A DNA stretch of 64,000 bases from Mactromeris polynyma (GCA_032209605.1 JASFXZ010000012.1:6014001-6078000), one strand, 5' to 3'. Counted from the first letter of the stretch, positions 1 to 12,707 are shown. A program made the numbers and translations. The notes: generated by a model not told the origin, from the letters alone.

Positions 1-895
1 TAAAATACCATGTGAACGAAATGGCGCGTAATGTACACCATACTTAGAATAGTTTTCGCAAACGCCTATTGATCAAGATGAATTCGTCTGTACAGAATTG
101 TAAACAATGTTTAAATCATCATAAATACTGCTGACAATGAGGTAAGTATTTTAATTCCAATAATATAAGAAGTCAAAAGTACATAATATGTATGTGATAG
201 TCATTCCTTTGCAAATTACATTGTTATCAATCCATATTAAAGCGATTTTCAATATTTTTTCAATGCCATATTTTTTCGTTTAAACTGTTAAAGTTTATGA
301 TAAAAAGCAAATGTTATCTTACCTAAGAATAAATTCAATACATAAATCGCAAATATGTGCCATTTTAACGTTTAAGAACAAAATTAATTTTGTGACCTTG
401 AAATCTACTTTGTCAAATTATTTTCCTACAGAAGCGGGTATGTGCCAAAAATTTGGAACAATTGGAAGAAATTTGGAAAATGCAGTTTTCTGATGTATGT
501 TTATCTGAACCATGATATAATTAATTATAATCATTGTTAAGCCACAAAATATACCAAGCTCGTATCATGTAATAAAATACTGATGTGTTGTATGTGCAAG
601 ATATATTGTATCTGCCAGTCGGCACTCGAGGACGACAAAAACTTCGTATAATTCCGAGCCAAGGGAAGTTCTGGTGTAAATGTAGCAAACTACAAAACCA
701 GGGCAAATTTACATAAATAATGTAGACGCATTTATTGCAATCCGAATGAAATAAAGAAGACAATCGCCAAGACTCTATTAAAATATGTGAGTCTCCACTA
801 TATCTAGTTCGATTGTGTAATGCCATTTCAATTTAACACACACATTGTTTGTCTTGTGGTAAGAATGCTAGAAGTGTGTTTCCAGTGAGAAAATA
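1..895. other. no recognisable gene
   Basis: AT-rich sequence with only short open frames (about 60-100 codons) that show no motif, no convincing splice framework and no repeat structure. I see nothing I can name here. Confidence 0.5.
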
Positions 896-899
896 GCGA

Positions 900-1068
900 A
901 AGGGACAGACATAACTCATGGGCTGATCAGGCAGGTAGGCGCACGGTAACCATTATTCAACTAGCTGGCGGCTCACCAACAGGTCAAATCAGAACGGACC
1001 CCTACCGGGATATGAACCTTCGACCTCCCGCTCCCAAGGTGGATGCCTAAACCACTTGGCGACGGGAG
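900..1068 (-). repeat. tRNA-derived SINE (head region)
   Basis: Read on the minus strand this begins like a tRNA gene. An A-box-like segment TCGCCAAGTGG lies at 1062-1052 and a B-box-like GGTTCATATCC at 1018-1008, spaced as in Pol III internal promoters. The tRNA-like head is followed by an unrelated tail down to about 900. The extra length and imperfect acceptor pairing argue for a SINE head rather than a working tRNA gene. Confidence 0.65.
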
Positions 1069-1069
1069 A

Positions 1070-2900
1070 CTATATGTCAGACACATATAACCCACGTTAG
1101 ATAACATTTAGACGTGATTTATGTTCAACGCATTTTGCAATAAAACAATCTCACCCTTTAACGCGTTTTGCTATTCTGTATTCCTTACTCTAGAGAGCTT
1201 CTGAACTTATGGAGGGGAATGCAACTCTTTCCGACAACACATGTGTGTCTTTTTTATTATACCATACTAGCTTCTCTAGTCACCATCAACTCGTGGACAC
1301 TATATTTCTTACAAGACAATTAGTGTAAATGTTTTATTGCAGTAAAGAGTGGTGTGTTTTTAATAGCTTTCAAGTCTGTATGCATGTTTAGGTATTCTTA
1401 ATATGATTTATGTCGTACACTCTTGTGCTAGCCGCCGCGATCCTTTCTTTAACGCGCGGACCTGATAAAGAGCATAGCCAAGTGCGTGATTTACAAGTTA
1501 AAAAAACATTTTCGTCGAATGTTTTGGCACTGATATTGACACGATGTAATACTCTACGTGATGTTATCAATGAATATGTGAAAGAATGTTTGAGCTAAGC
1601 TTCGCGTTCAAATCCGTACCTGTAGGACAAGTTAGTAGCCTAAGTTTTTTTGTTGCTTAGGTTTGCCTGTATAAGTATTACTAGTACGTTTGGCATAACT
1701 ATTAACGAAGCTTTTCATCGAAGTGAGTTAGCATATGTAAAGACTGTTGCAAGGTATGTGATGGATATGAGACGCAGTATCCGAACTGTCGTTACTGTAC
1801 ATCACTGCTGACGCAATGTATATAACAATGAATAAATAACTCGAGTATGAATAGACACATACTAAGTGCACAGCCGTTCAAAAAGCACATTGAAACATGA
1901 ACGCATGCACCTAATTCAAAAGCAAAATACACTCTGACATAATAATTTTACACATAACTGCTATACTCGCTTATAAAAATATTTTACCAAGTAATATGGA
2001 GGGGATTTCTGGAACTCGTCCAGGTCAGATCGAATCTGTTTCCTGTTATTCTGATAAATCATGAGTATAACCACGTAAGCATTTATAATACTTAGCTGAT
2101 TTCCGAAGTAATTAAATTTCAATTTACACCAGATACAGATTGCAATCAAGACCAAGTTGGTGCGAGTTATCTACAGGATACAAGCATGTGCATCAGAGTG
2201 TGTTTATCAAAGCATTCAAGTATTTACTATGTATATGTAATTTATATCCTACAAGAATCCGGGTTGACTGAGATGTTTGTCATATCACTTAATAGCTTTA
2301 ATGACTATCTCTTGACAATACCTAGAAAGATTTGTTTCTAGATAGGCCAAAGTCAAAATTTAAAATCAATTGTAAATGTCAAATAGAGGTTAAGATTTAA
2401 ACCTTATGCTCGACTTCATCATTCACTTTTTATCTATATATACTGCTTTACCACAAAAATATAAAGACGGCCCGTAAATTTTAACTCCTAGATCAGCCAC
2501 CTTATGTTTATTAAAGATGCATTAGGTCCATCTGAACGTAAACTATTAGAACCGGCCGTATTTCCTGTATTGTTGCTACATTGGTTAAGGCATCTTTAAC
2601 ATTAACAATTGTAGTGTAATTCCAATTCCAGTAAGTATTTTATCATTAGTTATGCAATGTCATAATTCATGTCTTAATTATACATTGGAGAAATGAAAAT
2701 ATACGGCTTACTTAGGGAAAAAAAATTTTTTTTTATATTATTACTATTACTTACATGTTTATGCGATAGAACTATTTCAGTTCGATCAACATGTATATAA
2801 ATGAAGAATGAGAAACTTACACATTTATGTAAATACAAATGTAGACATGTTTACACATAAATCACAATCATGTGTAATTGTCTAAAGAGAACTAACCGCG
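1070..2900. other. no recognisable gene
   Basis: AT-rich sequence with short, motif-free open frames. A poly(A)/poly(T) run near 2720 is the only obvious local structure. Confidence 0.45.
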
Positions 2901-3044
2901 CAACATATAAAATGTGGTCATATTACAAGAGAGCGTAAGTGTCGACAGAGAACGCTACATACAAAAGACCGGGAAAACAACAGTTCATAAAACATCAGTC
3001 ATTTTTGCGAAGAATACATTGGTTTGCGAGTGGAAGAACCCAGT

Positions 3045-3190
3045 CGCTAATATTTGCGATTTTATACAGGCTAACAGGTGCCCTCGCAACTTTGCGATGT
3101 TTAATGAAACGCGATTTGCGATTTTTGTCTGCGATTTTGCGATTATCAGCTGCGATTTGCGATGCGACCGTTGATGAAACGCCCCTCAGG
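3045..3190. repeat. TGCGATTT-rich simple repeat with a TIR-like end
   Basis: The octamer TGCGATTT and close variants recur many times between 3050 and 3165. The segment ends in TTGATGAAACGCCCCTC, close to the right terminus of the Harbinger-like element at 8716 (TTGATGAAACGCACCC). It may be the right end of a related non-autonomous element; I could not find a matching left end. Confidence 0.4.
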
Positions 3191-4151
3191 TGTTGTATAG
3201 GTTTAGATGTGTTCATGATCACCATTCAGCAATGTAGTGTAAACCTTGGAGCAAATAAAGACATTCCAGTGGCATTTTATAATGAAGAAACGTAACAATT
3301 GTGGTCGTCCTATCAATTCTGATCAGGCTTCATTATTTTCTCTTAAAACACTGGATCTTTTAATTAATAATGCTTGATAGTGTGAAACATACAGTGTTAT
3401 ACAATGTGCATAACTTCTTGTCAGTTGATGTTTCACATATAAATCCATGATAATAAGTTAGTTAGCATGTTTCTAGTTAGAAACTAAAGAAAACTATCGT
3501 GTGCTTACTATAATCTTTGATTTAGTCATGTGATTATGTGTATTATTTGTTTTGATAGTCCATCAAAGTGACAAAAGTCTCGAAAGTAAAGTAGAAACCT
3601 TTACTTTTATGGCCCGTTTACCAACAGTAACCTTGTAAGAAACTGACCTGACATGTTATGTTACACTAAAAAATTGTCAAATTATGCAATAATGAAAAAT
3701 ATTTACCCACGAAATTCAATGCAAATAAAATCTATAAACGGCGTTTTAGAATTAACATCAATATCAAGTATGAGTATACATCATATGACGCGACAGACGT
3801 AAAAGAAAATATCAGCGAGTCAATATTGAAAACGAAAGTAGAAATATTCAATAAATTTCTAGACAGCGTTCACGGTGAAAAATCGCAAAGAAATCGCCCT
3901 AATTGCGCAATTAAAATTACTCATCCATTTCAATATGCAATGTAGCACCTTTCACTGGTCGTCCGTTTGATCAATTTTGACAGGCTTAACTTGTCATCTA
4001 TGTCACCTCTCATCGAAATCCATTGCAAAGCTAAGCGCTCATTGGTCAGCAGTAGTCGCTTATCCAATCAGATATCGCTTTACAAAATATAGCGACAGGC
4101 GGAGCTTAACTTCTCACACATGTGTTTTTTTGTGGCTGTTTGTCGGTCAAT

Positions 4152-4353
4152 AATGAAAAAATCAACGTAAATTTCTTGGGCATGTTATTAAACTCATTGG
4201 GCCTTCGTGTAATCAAGCGAGACGTCCGAAAGGCATTCATTGTATAAACATACCTATTATCGGGTTATCTCAAGCTGCCCGGTATTAGGTATGTTTATAC
4301 CATGAATGCCTTTCGGACATCGACATGCCTAAGAAGTTTACGTAGATTTTTTC
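4152..4353. repeat. fold-back (inverted repeat) element
   Basis: The core at about 4227-4318 has arms of roughly 35 bases (left arm starts GTCCGAAAGGCATTCA, right arm ends TGAATGCCTTTCGGAC) around a short loop. Outer arms also match: left AAAAAATCAACGTAAA, right complement AAAAAATCTACGTAAA. The left arm carries about 38 extra bases between core and outer arm. This is the layout of a fold-back MITE; no open frame is present. Confidence 0.6.
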
Positions 4354-4359
4354 CGCTCA

Positions 4360-6180
4360 ACTTTCGAAAATTGGCGAATTGAATGAACAGACGACGACTT
4401 CTTCGCCCAAGTCGTCTGGAAGCTGGCTCTTTGGTCCGTTATTCATACTGGTAACGCGTATTATAAATAATGTGGACGATTGAAATCACACAAAGCATTT
4501 TCAGTAGAACATCTGAGAGATTATGTCTATTAACCGTTCACATTTTATTTTTGTTAACTCAAATCTTGAGGTCGGCGGATATAAAATAATATAGGAACTC
4601 AGAACTATTTTATTTTGTTTTTGGTAAAAATTGGATCGGCGCTCCTGTAAAAAATGCTGGCCATAGATAAATGCTTCAACATGGGTACTTTCAGCACTTT
4701 GATTTTGCGTACAGTTGTTGCTATTTCAGTTTTTACGGATTGTTATTTTTATATCAGGTGTGTTTTTTTTTTCAAAAATATTCACTTATCGTTTTCACGT
4801 GTCCCATGTATCTGTGTAGACTGACAGATTCGAAATGGTTTGCTTGTATATGAGAGTAGGTGGGGTAATATTACTATGAACTATAATCTTCTGGGAACAA
4901 ATTTAGTAACAATAGCAACACAATGTAGTTTATTGTCATTCCTGTGATTGTTATGGTTGGTTATACTTCATTGCTATTTCAAGATTTCATCAGTAGGCCT
5001 TATTTTGTTCGTAAAATTTAGATTTATGTACATTATGTTGATATCCTACTTTTGTAGTAATGTCAATACAATAAGATGTTTATCATATTTGAATACACAA
5101 ATATCTAATATACATTTTTTTTTTACTTAAAATAAGGTTAATAATGTTTGGAGTTAAGTTAATTGAAAGAATATTTCTAGTGACTTCATTAATTGAAGCT
5201 TGTATATCTTAGTGGGTGGGGTAATTTCTATCACTTAAATTATACAAATATCACTTTTTTTTCGTTCTAATTAGGCATTGTTCTTCATAAATACACCATA
5301 AATGAAGTCTACGTATAAATCTTCTGCTGTGGAGAAGTTTTCAGGTGTATCTCATTCCACAAATGTTCATCTTGTCTTATTTTATATGACTCAAAAAAAG
5401 TTTTAGTAAAAATCCCGTGGTGTTAAAACGGACGAATTTGAAGTACTTCCGCAACTTAGATTTTGTTAGACTTTTGATATGTTGTTCTACATAGATTTAA
5501 CTTTTATAAACAGTGAAAATCATTTCTGTTGCAATTATTTGAAGGTTTGACCTTTTTTGACGTAGAATGACTGGACTATCAATCATTTAATTATGCGAAC
5601 GTTACACTAAATCGCATAAGTAAAATCCTTCACTGTATTATTTACGTCATCCGCATCCATAGGCACATCTTCGGTACACATTCAATTATACAACAGTGCG
5701 AATCCTGGTTATTTGTATAACATAGTACAAAACATAACATATTGTCAGAAGTATACGTTTGGATTTAAATAATTCATTGTACCAAATTCAACTGATTATT
5801 TATTAAATCAATTTAACAATTTGCCACTATCGTGGAACATAAACCTTGATATTTATGTAATGGTCCTTAAAATGAAAAGGATTAACCAAATAAGTGTAAT
5901 TACTTGTAACTATGGGTTGGACAGAAATGGACGTGACATACATGAACATGTACACTGAACAATTTTTTCTAAACGTCCATGTAATAAAATACAAATTTAA
6001 GAAAACGGTTTTATATGCCGAAGTAAAATTTGGCATTCTAATATTATACATAGAACTCTATCGACCTTCACAAAGAAATTACCTATTTATGATCATGGTT
6101 GACAGTGAGTACGGTATTCAACTTTTGGCACGAGGATCACGTGCACTATGTAGTAAGCAATGAATTTCATTTCAATGCAA
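4360..6180. other. no recognisable gene
   Basis: AT-rich sequence with many T-runs. The two longer overlapping open frames at 5827-6163 lie on opposite strands, show no motif and have no splice framework. Nothing supportable is seen. Confidence 0.45.
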
Positions 6181-7116
6181 TCCACGTTGTATGTCCAACA
6201 CGAAAAACAAAAAAAGATGCCGACAAAGACCACTGAAGAAAGCGCCAGGGTCGTCGGTATGATTGATGCTGGTCGACGAGTGGACTAGTAATTACTGTAA
6301 CAAATGCAACCATTTTGCAGTGGTATGTCGAGCTAAAAGGGACAAAGGTGTGTGTGAAATTGGAGAGGACTCGAACAGCGATAATTTCTGCATTGGTGCG
6401 ATATAATCTGCCAAAATATCCGTGTATTTGTTGATTTACAGGTGGGTCCCCATTCTCGTGTAGTCAAGTTTAAGCGAGACAAAGGTGCTTGCTGAGACTG
6501 ATTATCGCAATCTCAAGATCAAAGGCCCTCTGAAGACGCCTAAGGTAAAGCTTACACAGGTTCTGAAATTCATGTTCTTTGCATGACCACCATATCATGT
6601 CGTTACAAGTTCCATGTTCAAAGTTACACAAGCTAATTGACCTTCAATCCTAGGACTGCAAACTTGCATTGATTTCATTGATTATGATTGTTATGTATGT
6701 CGATTCCATAACTCGCACGACCAAATATCGAGTCTGTCTAATCTGATTACCAAGAGGGTTTCAATGGTATTGGTCGCTTACCTAGTATCTGTTCAATTGA
6801 GATAGATCGCAGACACACCCCTGTGGTACATCCGACCCACATAGACGAGTCCCTATAGCCCTCCAGGACAAAGTAAAACTAGAAATCAATAATATGGAAA
6901 AGGCTGGTTTTATTGCTAAGGTCAATGCGCCTTCAGAATGGGTAAATAGTATGGTAGGGGCTTAAAAGCCACATTCAGACAAAGTACGCATTGTCATTTA
7001 GCCCAACGACTTGGATAAAGCCATACAGATACCTCATTATCCAACCCAAAACTCTGGATGATTTATTACTCCAGTTAAAGTCAGCTAAATATTCACAAAG
7101 CTTGATTGCAGATATT

Positions 7117-8716
7117 GGGTGCGTTTCATCAAAAATCCTAGGAGCGACTTTCGCCCCTAAGATCGCTTTTCGCACCTATGTGCGTTTCAACATTTTTTCG
7201 CTCCTTGCACTTAGAAACGATATCGCACCTAACTCTAGGAGCGGTCATGAGCACTTCGGGAAGATGGCAGCTTTTGTTTACGCGCTACAAGAACGCCGGC
7301 AAATTCGAAGAATAAGAGTGGGTATGGATGACATGATTCAAACGTAAGAGGGTCGTTAAGTCTGTACAATTGTTCATTCTTAAACATTGATAATGTGCAT
7401 TAGAATGTATAAACATGTATAATTGAATGGATAAAACATCGCATGGACAATGAACGAAGCATGTGTGTTACTGCTAAAACACTCGTGTTAGTTACAATTT
7501 GCCTACAGTATACAGTGTTATGCTAACACATGACTAACATGATTGGGGACGGGGTTACTAAGTAATCAACACTGCGGTCGATTGATTCACCCTATAACAG
7601 GTCCAACCTCTTGGCATGTCTTTGACGTGCAAACATTTCAATAATATAGAACAATGCATATGTGTCTGTTTTACACTCGTGCAAGTTCATTATTATTTCA
7701 TCTATAATGATCTATGGCGGATAAAAAGAAAAAACATGAAGAAAAGGCAGAAGAAAAGCATTATATAAATGTGTAATGTACATTTAATGTTTGAATTTTG
7801 TCTTTTATTGATCATAAGTTTTCAAGAAAAAAGAATGTATAAAGTTTATGTAAACGTGTGGTCTTGGAATCAACCATATTAACATCTGAAAATAAGTATA
7901 GGATCATTGCAAACAAATTGAGGTGCAATTGCACTGTTAACATTAATATAATTATAAGATATCCCATGGAACAACAAAGACAAGTGAAGCATGAATTCCA
8001 TGAGATAGCTGGTATGCCGAATTGTGTGGGGCCGTAGATGGAACACTAATCCCCACCCAGTCACCAGCCGGCCCAGATGCTCAGGTATATGTTTGTCGTA
8101 AAGTCTTTCATGTCATCAATGTACAAGCTTTGTGCAACGCAAATATGAGGTACTTTTTATTTTATGTTTACCAATTTTTTTAACAGTTTAACCCATAAAT
8201 GTTGAGCTATAATCTGCAAATAAAATAACTCTAATATTTGACAGTCTGTGAAGACAGTCTGGATAAATCGGTGTGAAATAATTATCTCAACAGCTGCAAT
8301 ACTAGTTGGATTGACTGACCAGTGGTCAGTGACCACATTGCACACAATGTATTTTATAGCCAAGGGCATTATATTGACCACTAAGGTGTAAAGAATCATT
8401 TTCAAGCAATCTTTTGCCATGTCTGCACCTATACACTTAACAAAACTTATAAGTGTGCATGTATAAATATGACAATATCTTGGTCAATATAAGTCTGATT
8501 TTGCTAAAATTATCAACAAATATAGTGTATATACCTGGACTAATATTGCATTATTTCATGTCATAAATCAACAGATATGAAGAGTAGCCCTTAGGAGCGA
8601 AAAGGGAGCGAAAACGATCATAGGAACGTTTAATGACACGCACATAGGTACGCGCCTAAGTGCGCTAGTTTTCGTGCCTAACTTTTCGTTCCAAGGATTT
8701 TTGATGAAACGCACCC
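7117..8716 (+). mobile_element. PIF/Harbinger-like DNA transposon inserted in the gypsy copy
   Basis: The termini are inverted: left GGGTGCGTTTCATCAAAAAT at 7117, right ATTTTTGATGAAACGCACCC ending at 8716, with weaker inverted similarity continuing inward (AGGAGCGA motifs). The flanks are adjacent parts of one gypsy reverse transcriptase and rejoin in frame, which dates this insertion after the retrotransposon. Flanking ATT and CTT could be a decayed 3-bp target duplication. The interior holds a HARBI1-type transposase fragment (7976-8155). Harbinger assignment rests on that fragment plus the 3-bp-like flank. Confidence 0.7.
7976..8155 (+). pseudogene. HARBI1-like transposase fragment
   Basis: One frame reads HEIAGMP; after a one-base frameshift the next reads CGAVDGTLIPTQSPAG, then VYVCRKVFHVINVQALC. 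This matches the block around the first catalytic Asp of PIF/Harbinger DDE nucleases (AVDGT, followed by RK and INVQ). The remaining catalytic blocks were not found within the element, so it cannot encode a working transposase. Confidence 0.7.
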
Positions 8717-9449
8717 CTTTACTGACCACTGGTTTTAGATGAAAAAGCGTCACACTTGACTACATTTAACACACCCAATGTCGTTATAGATACCTGAGAT
8801 GCTCAATGGGTCTGAAATGCAGTCACGATATCTTCTAGCAAAAGATGGATGAATGTTTAGAAGTCCTTCAAATTGTGCCGTAATAGTTGCTGATCTGCTC
8901 GTGTTTCATGTACCGTAGAGAAGCTCGACAGAAATCTAAAAATAGTTTTGAAAGATGCCGAGAAAAGGGCATCAGGGTAAACGAGGACATACTTATGGTA
9001 GGAGTACATGAGGTTAAATACACAATGTACTATGGTCACATTCTTTCACCCGATGGTTGAAAACCTGATCCAGGACAGGTTACAGCAATACAAGAAATGC
9101 AATCCCCTACTGGTAGATGATGGTGTAAGTTATAACACATCTCAACAGTTCCAATACTTTGTGACTAAGTAGGACATTTAACACTCTCATCATCAGCAAA
9201 TTACCCCCAATCAAACGGTCTAAGTGAGTCATGCGTTAAGGCGATTAACTATATGCACTGTATAGTAAATTATTTGTACATGTAGAATGACTTTGTATGA
9301 TGTTTTACATTCCGGTAAATGCACACAAAATTAAGTATTTTTTAATGTCAAAAGTATTTTTGGAAAGGAGAGAAAAATTACTAGCTTATGCTACGTAATC
9401 GAGTTTTTTTCAAAATTATATCAATAACATTATAAAACAAGAAATGGAC

Positions 9450-10090
9450 AATGCCCACAAACCAGGTTTTCAACCTAGCCCGCCCAACGACATCACCATT
9501 CTTATAACCTGTTTTTTTACAAAACCAAGGCTCTATTTGTATAATGAATACATGATGAATATCAATGCTGCAAAGGTGTCGTAGGTGATACATGCATACA
9601 CACACTCACACGAAGATATATTATATATATGCAACAACTATACACCAAGTTTGATGTCAATACACCAACGCATAGCGAAGATATTAAGTGGAAACTGATT
9701 TTAAATGTTTTAGTAACAGTGACCTTGGACGGAACGAGCCCAAAAACAATCCCAAATGAGCTCTCCACATGTTCTCACTATACACCAAGTTTGAAGTCAC
9801 TATGATCAACAAAACTGAAGTTATTCGTCGGAAACAAAATTTCTATTTTTAGTAACGGTGACCTGATCCTTTGCCGGAACGAACCCAAAAGCAATCCCAA
9901 GCGAGCTCTCCACATGTTCTTATTGTACACCGAGTTTGTATTCAATACGATCAACAAAACTCAAATGTTTCGCCGGAAACCCCCCCGTTTGACGCCACCC
10001 CACCCGACCGGTCGCCCGCCCGCCCAACGACACACAACATTCTAATAACCCGGTTTTCGATGAAAACCTGGTTAAAACTAGATTTCCTGT
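9450..10090. repeat. tandemly repeated dispersed element (about 130-bp units)
   Basis: The sequence runs in imperfect repeats marked by TACACCAAGTTTGA (about 9650 and 9782; TACACCGAGTTTG at about 9927), AGTAACGGTGACCT variants and GAGCTCTCCACATGTTCT (about 9758 and 9904). A segment with CGCCCAACGACA occurs at both ends (about 9482 and 10022). A palindrome AACCCGGTTTTC...GAAAACCTGGTT closes the region near 10050-10075. This resembles a bivalve dispersed repeat with internal tandem units. The open frame at 9871-10128 is a by-product. Confidence 0.5.
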
Positions 10091-10628
10091 ACTCACCCGT
10101 TGTTTCTGTTGTTCTTATTTTGGAATAAAAACTTAGTTTTTTTTAAATCTCCGTAGCATCTTTGTATACATATGTTTCTTTTGCAAAATTAACGCTCGTG
10201 CCTGATTCACCGGACCAACATGTACAATTTGACAGTACCAAAAGTTCAAACTTCATTATCTTTATCATTTTTACAATATTATAGCAATATTAGTTGAAGG
10301 ACTGTATAACGATAAAACAGTATGCAATTCATCTTGCTTTATTACGTAGTTTCCAAAATATCGCTTAAAAGCAAATATTGCTATTACCCGACCGTATTTT
10401 GCCAGTTGTGGTTCCAATAAGCAAGTGCTTGCTTCAATGGACAGTGGTGGTTCTCATATATCGTTACTAAAACCAACAACCAGGAAAAAGTAGTTTAAAT
10501 ACACTGACCCAAAATGAAAACTTTACACTTCAATTTTTTGAATATTTGTTTTGTTAGTATACATGTATATGTTGTTGTAAGTGTTACACATGTTTATCAC
10601 GATTTCATTAACCACCACTGTCCATTCG

Positions 10629-11297
10629 AGCTATACGTAAACATCTCACACAAAAGTCAACTGAATTATTAGTGCATGGATTGGTTCATTCCCACATTGA
10701 CTTCTGGAACGGTTTATTTACTGCAATTCCAGTCTACCAAATCAATAAACTACAGCGAGTCCAAAATCATGCCGCTAGAGAGGTCATGAATGCTTCCTAT
10801 GAACAACCATGTGCTGAACTTCTAAAAGAATTACACTGGCTTCCAGTTAAAGCAATAGTCGTGTTCAAAATCTAATAATGGTTTCCGTGTCATCAATAGT
10901 ACAGCTCCAGTATATCAGTGGGAAACAAAAGTGATCACAAAGTGACACTAACTTTAACATACCTAGACGGCGAACAAAATTAGCAGACAGATCTATGGCC
11001 GTTGTAGGTCCCAAATGGTGGAATAATCTACCGAGTTATCTGAAAGACATTCAATCTGAAGCCAGTTTTAGATCAAAACTGAAAACACATTTGTACAGTC
11101 AATTTCATGAACAATGAGTATGCTCTGGTTAATACAAAATACCTGTAGTGATATAAATCAGTATTGATATATATATATACATGTCTAAATCTAAGTTCTA
11201 GAATCCTGTTAATAAATTGAATGTATATGTTTAAATGTGTGTTATGTAATTGTGAAGCGCAATAGAATATTTTATAATGTTTGCGCTATATAAATGC
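10629..11297 (+). pseudogene. CR1/L2-like LINE 3' end
   Basis: Translated frames read LVHSHIDFWNGLF, then KLQRVQNHAAREVM and LLKELHWLPVKA, the conserved tail after the reverse transcriptase of CR1/L2-clade LINEs. After frameshifts come PKWWNNLPSYLKDI and FRSKLKTHLYSQF-like blocks. It ends near GCGCTATATAAATGCC, the usual 3' end type of such LINEs. It is 5'-truncated and broken, and lies between the Tc1 left TIR and the transposase start, so it inserted into the Tc1 element. Confidence 0.75.
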
Positions 11298-11505
11298 CAT
11301 GTATTTGTATTGCGGATAACGATTATGAAATTGTTTTCAAAAATCGCCGGTATATTCATGCGTCTAAACAGGAAAAACTTTCCATGCTTTGCACGTGCAC
11401 AGCAACATTGGTTTCACCTGTAAGTTTTACACTGACAAGTAATCATTTGCTGCTTAGCACAGATAAAAATATTGAATTTGTTTTAAAAATCAATTGCATT
11501 TAGTG

Positions 11506-12150
11506 ATGCCACGTCTTTCTGTAGATCAGAGAAACCAGGCTATTGCTCCGTGCGGGGTCAATGGTAAATAACGTAGCGCGTGTCATTTTGGCAGCTCCAG
11601 ACAGACTATTCATAATCTTGCGAACCGGTACAACACTACTGGATCTGTCGGAGATCGTGCAAGACCCGGTCGCGTACATGCTACAACGTTACGTACTGAT
11701 CGCGTTATCACGTTGACTCACCTACGTAATCGTTTTTTACCACCAACCATTACTGCTCGGCGTTACGGGGTGCATGCACAGACGATCATAAACCGTTTGA
11801 GACAGAACCGTGTTCCTATTCGTGCTCGTCGTCCATATACTGGACAGATTTTGACAGCTCGTTACCGAGCTGCCAGACTGTTATGGGCACGACGTCATTT
11901 GCATTTCACGCGCAACCAGTGGAAATCGATACTTTTTAGCGATGAGTCACGGTTTACTGTCAGCCATGCAGATGGCAGAATACGCATCTATCGCCGTAGA
12001 AATGAAAGACTTGCAGATTGTTGTATTCAGGAGAGAGGCATATCTGGTGGTGGCAGTATTTTGGTCTGGGGTGGGATAATGGGGAATCTGAAAACTGATC
12101 TGGTCATTATCCAAGGAAATCTCAATGCCTTGACCTTTTTTGTTTTCAGT
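11506..12150 (+). pseudogene. Tc1-like transposase, N-terminal part
   Basis: The start ATG at 11506 gives MPRLSVDQRNQAI; the frame is then disturbed at about 11545-11580 by a stop and compensating indels. It resumes as the helix-turn-helix segment (SSRQTIHNLANRYNTTGSVG) and GDRARPGRV. The DDE domain begins with LFSDESRF; the first catalytic Asp codon is at 11941. The frame reaches LVWGGIMGN and IIQGNLNA, then ends abruptly near 12150 where unrelated sequence starts. It continues at about 15555 after the 3.4 kb insert. Confidence 0.85.
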
Positions 12151-12187
12151 TATTTATTGTTATGGTTTTGAATTTTTGTTCTTGTTA

Positions 12188-12707
12188 TTTTTTTAGTACA
12201 GCTTGATGGCGACTTCAGTGATACACCACCACAGAAAAAGAATACATAGGTACTGTAAAGTTATTTGCATTTTTTTTTCAGCATAAAAGTCTGTGTCAAA
12301 AACTTCTTAGATTATATTAAAGTAATTTCCCTTTTATGCATCACTTACTACTGGGTAAGTCCTGTTGGTTTTTGTAAATCCAGTGTGACTGTGTCCAAAA
12401 AACTGTGTTCAGCATAAAAGTCTGTGTCACAAATTTCTTAATTTGAGTAATGCATAGTCAAGTAAATTTCTGTTTATTTCTTTGTAATATTGATATCTGT
12501 TGCTACAAACATATTCAGGGCAGTCATTAGGCATTAGGCATGAAATTCTGAGTGTGACTGTCAAAATGACTAAAAAATACATCATTTTAGATAGTTCAAG
12601 GGTCAAACAAAGTCCTGCATATTGGCATTGATTTTGAACCATTATTATTTTTAGGGATTTTGAACCATTATTATTTTTAGCCTCTAACTATAAACATTAT
12701 AACATAG
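12188..12707 (+). other. insert segment upstream of the first supported exonuclease exon
   Basis: The segment 12199-12249 reads LDGDFSDTPPQKKNT in one frame after an acceptor-like T-run plus AG, so it may be a remnant of an upstream exon, but the frame stops at once. Two partial duplications follow: AGCATAAAAGTCTGTGTCA at about 12281 and 12412, and GATTTTGAACCATTATTATT at about 12629 and 12656. The true 5' end of the nuclease gene is not resolved. Confidence 0.3.

Larger units (their letters stand above)
6200..9262 (+). pseudogene. decayed Ty3/gypsy LTR retrotransposon pol
   Basis: Fragments in order on the plus strand: a shortened CCHC zinc-knuckle-like run (CNKCNHFAVVC) near 6295-6335; reverse transcriptase N-terminal part at about 6810-7116 (VPIALQDKVK, MEKAGFIAKVNAPSEWV, then PNDLDKAIQIP and a KLD segment); RT continuation at about 8717-9115 (DEKASHLTTFNTP, then CREKGIRVNED, VGVHEVKY, YGHILSPDG); and integrase core at 9188-9262 (NYPQSNGLSESCVKAIN). 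Several stops and frameshifts break the frame, and most of the sequence between RT and integrase is missing. The RT part is interrupted by the Harbinger-like element at 7117-8716. No LTRs were recognised. Confidence 0.75.

Noticed and set aside
900..1068. A working tRNA gene
   Set aside because: Box-like motifs are present but the cloverleaf arms are imperfect and a non-tRNA tail continues, as in a SINE.
2914..3295. Overlapping plus and minus frames of 76-118 codons
   Set aside because: They lie over a TGCGATTT simple repeat, have no motif and lack a splice framework.
10390..10480. Retropepsin-like DSGGSHISLL reading before the Tc1 element
   Set aside because: Only about 14 residues match and the surrounding frame is broken; too short to call a protease or retroelement.
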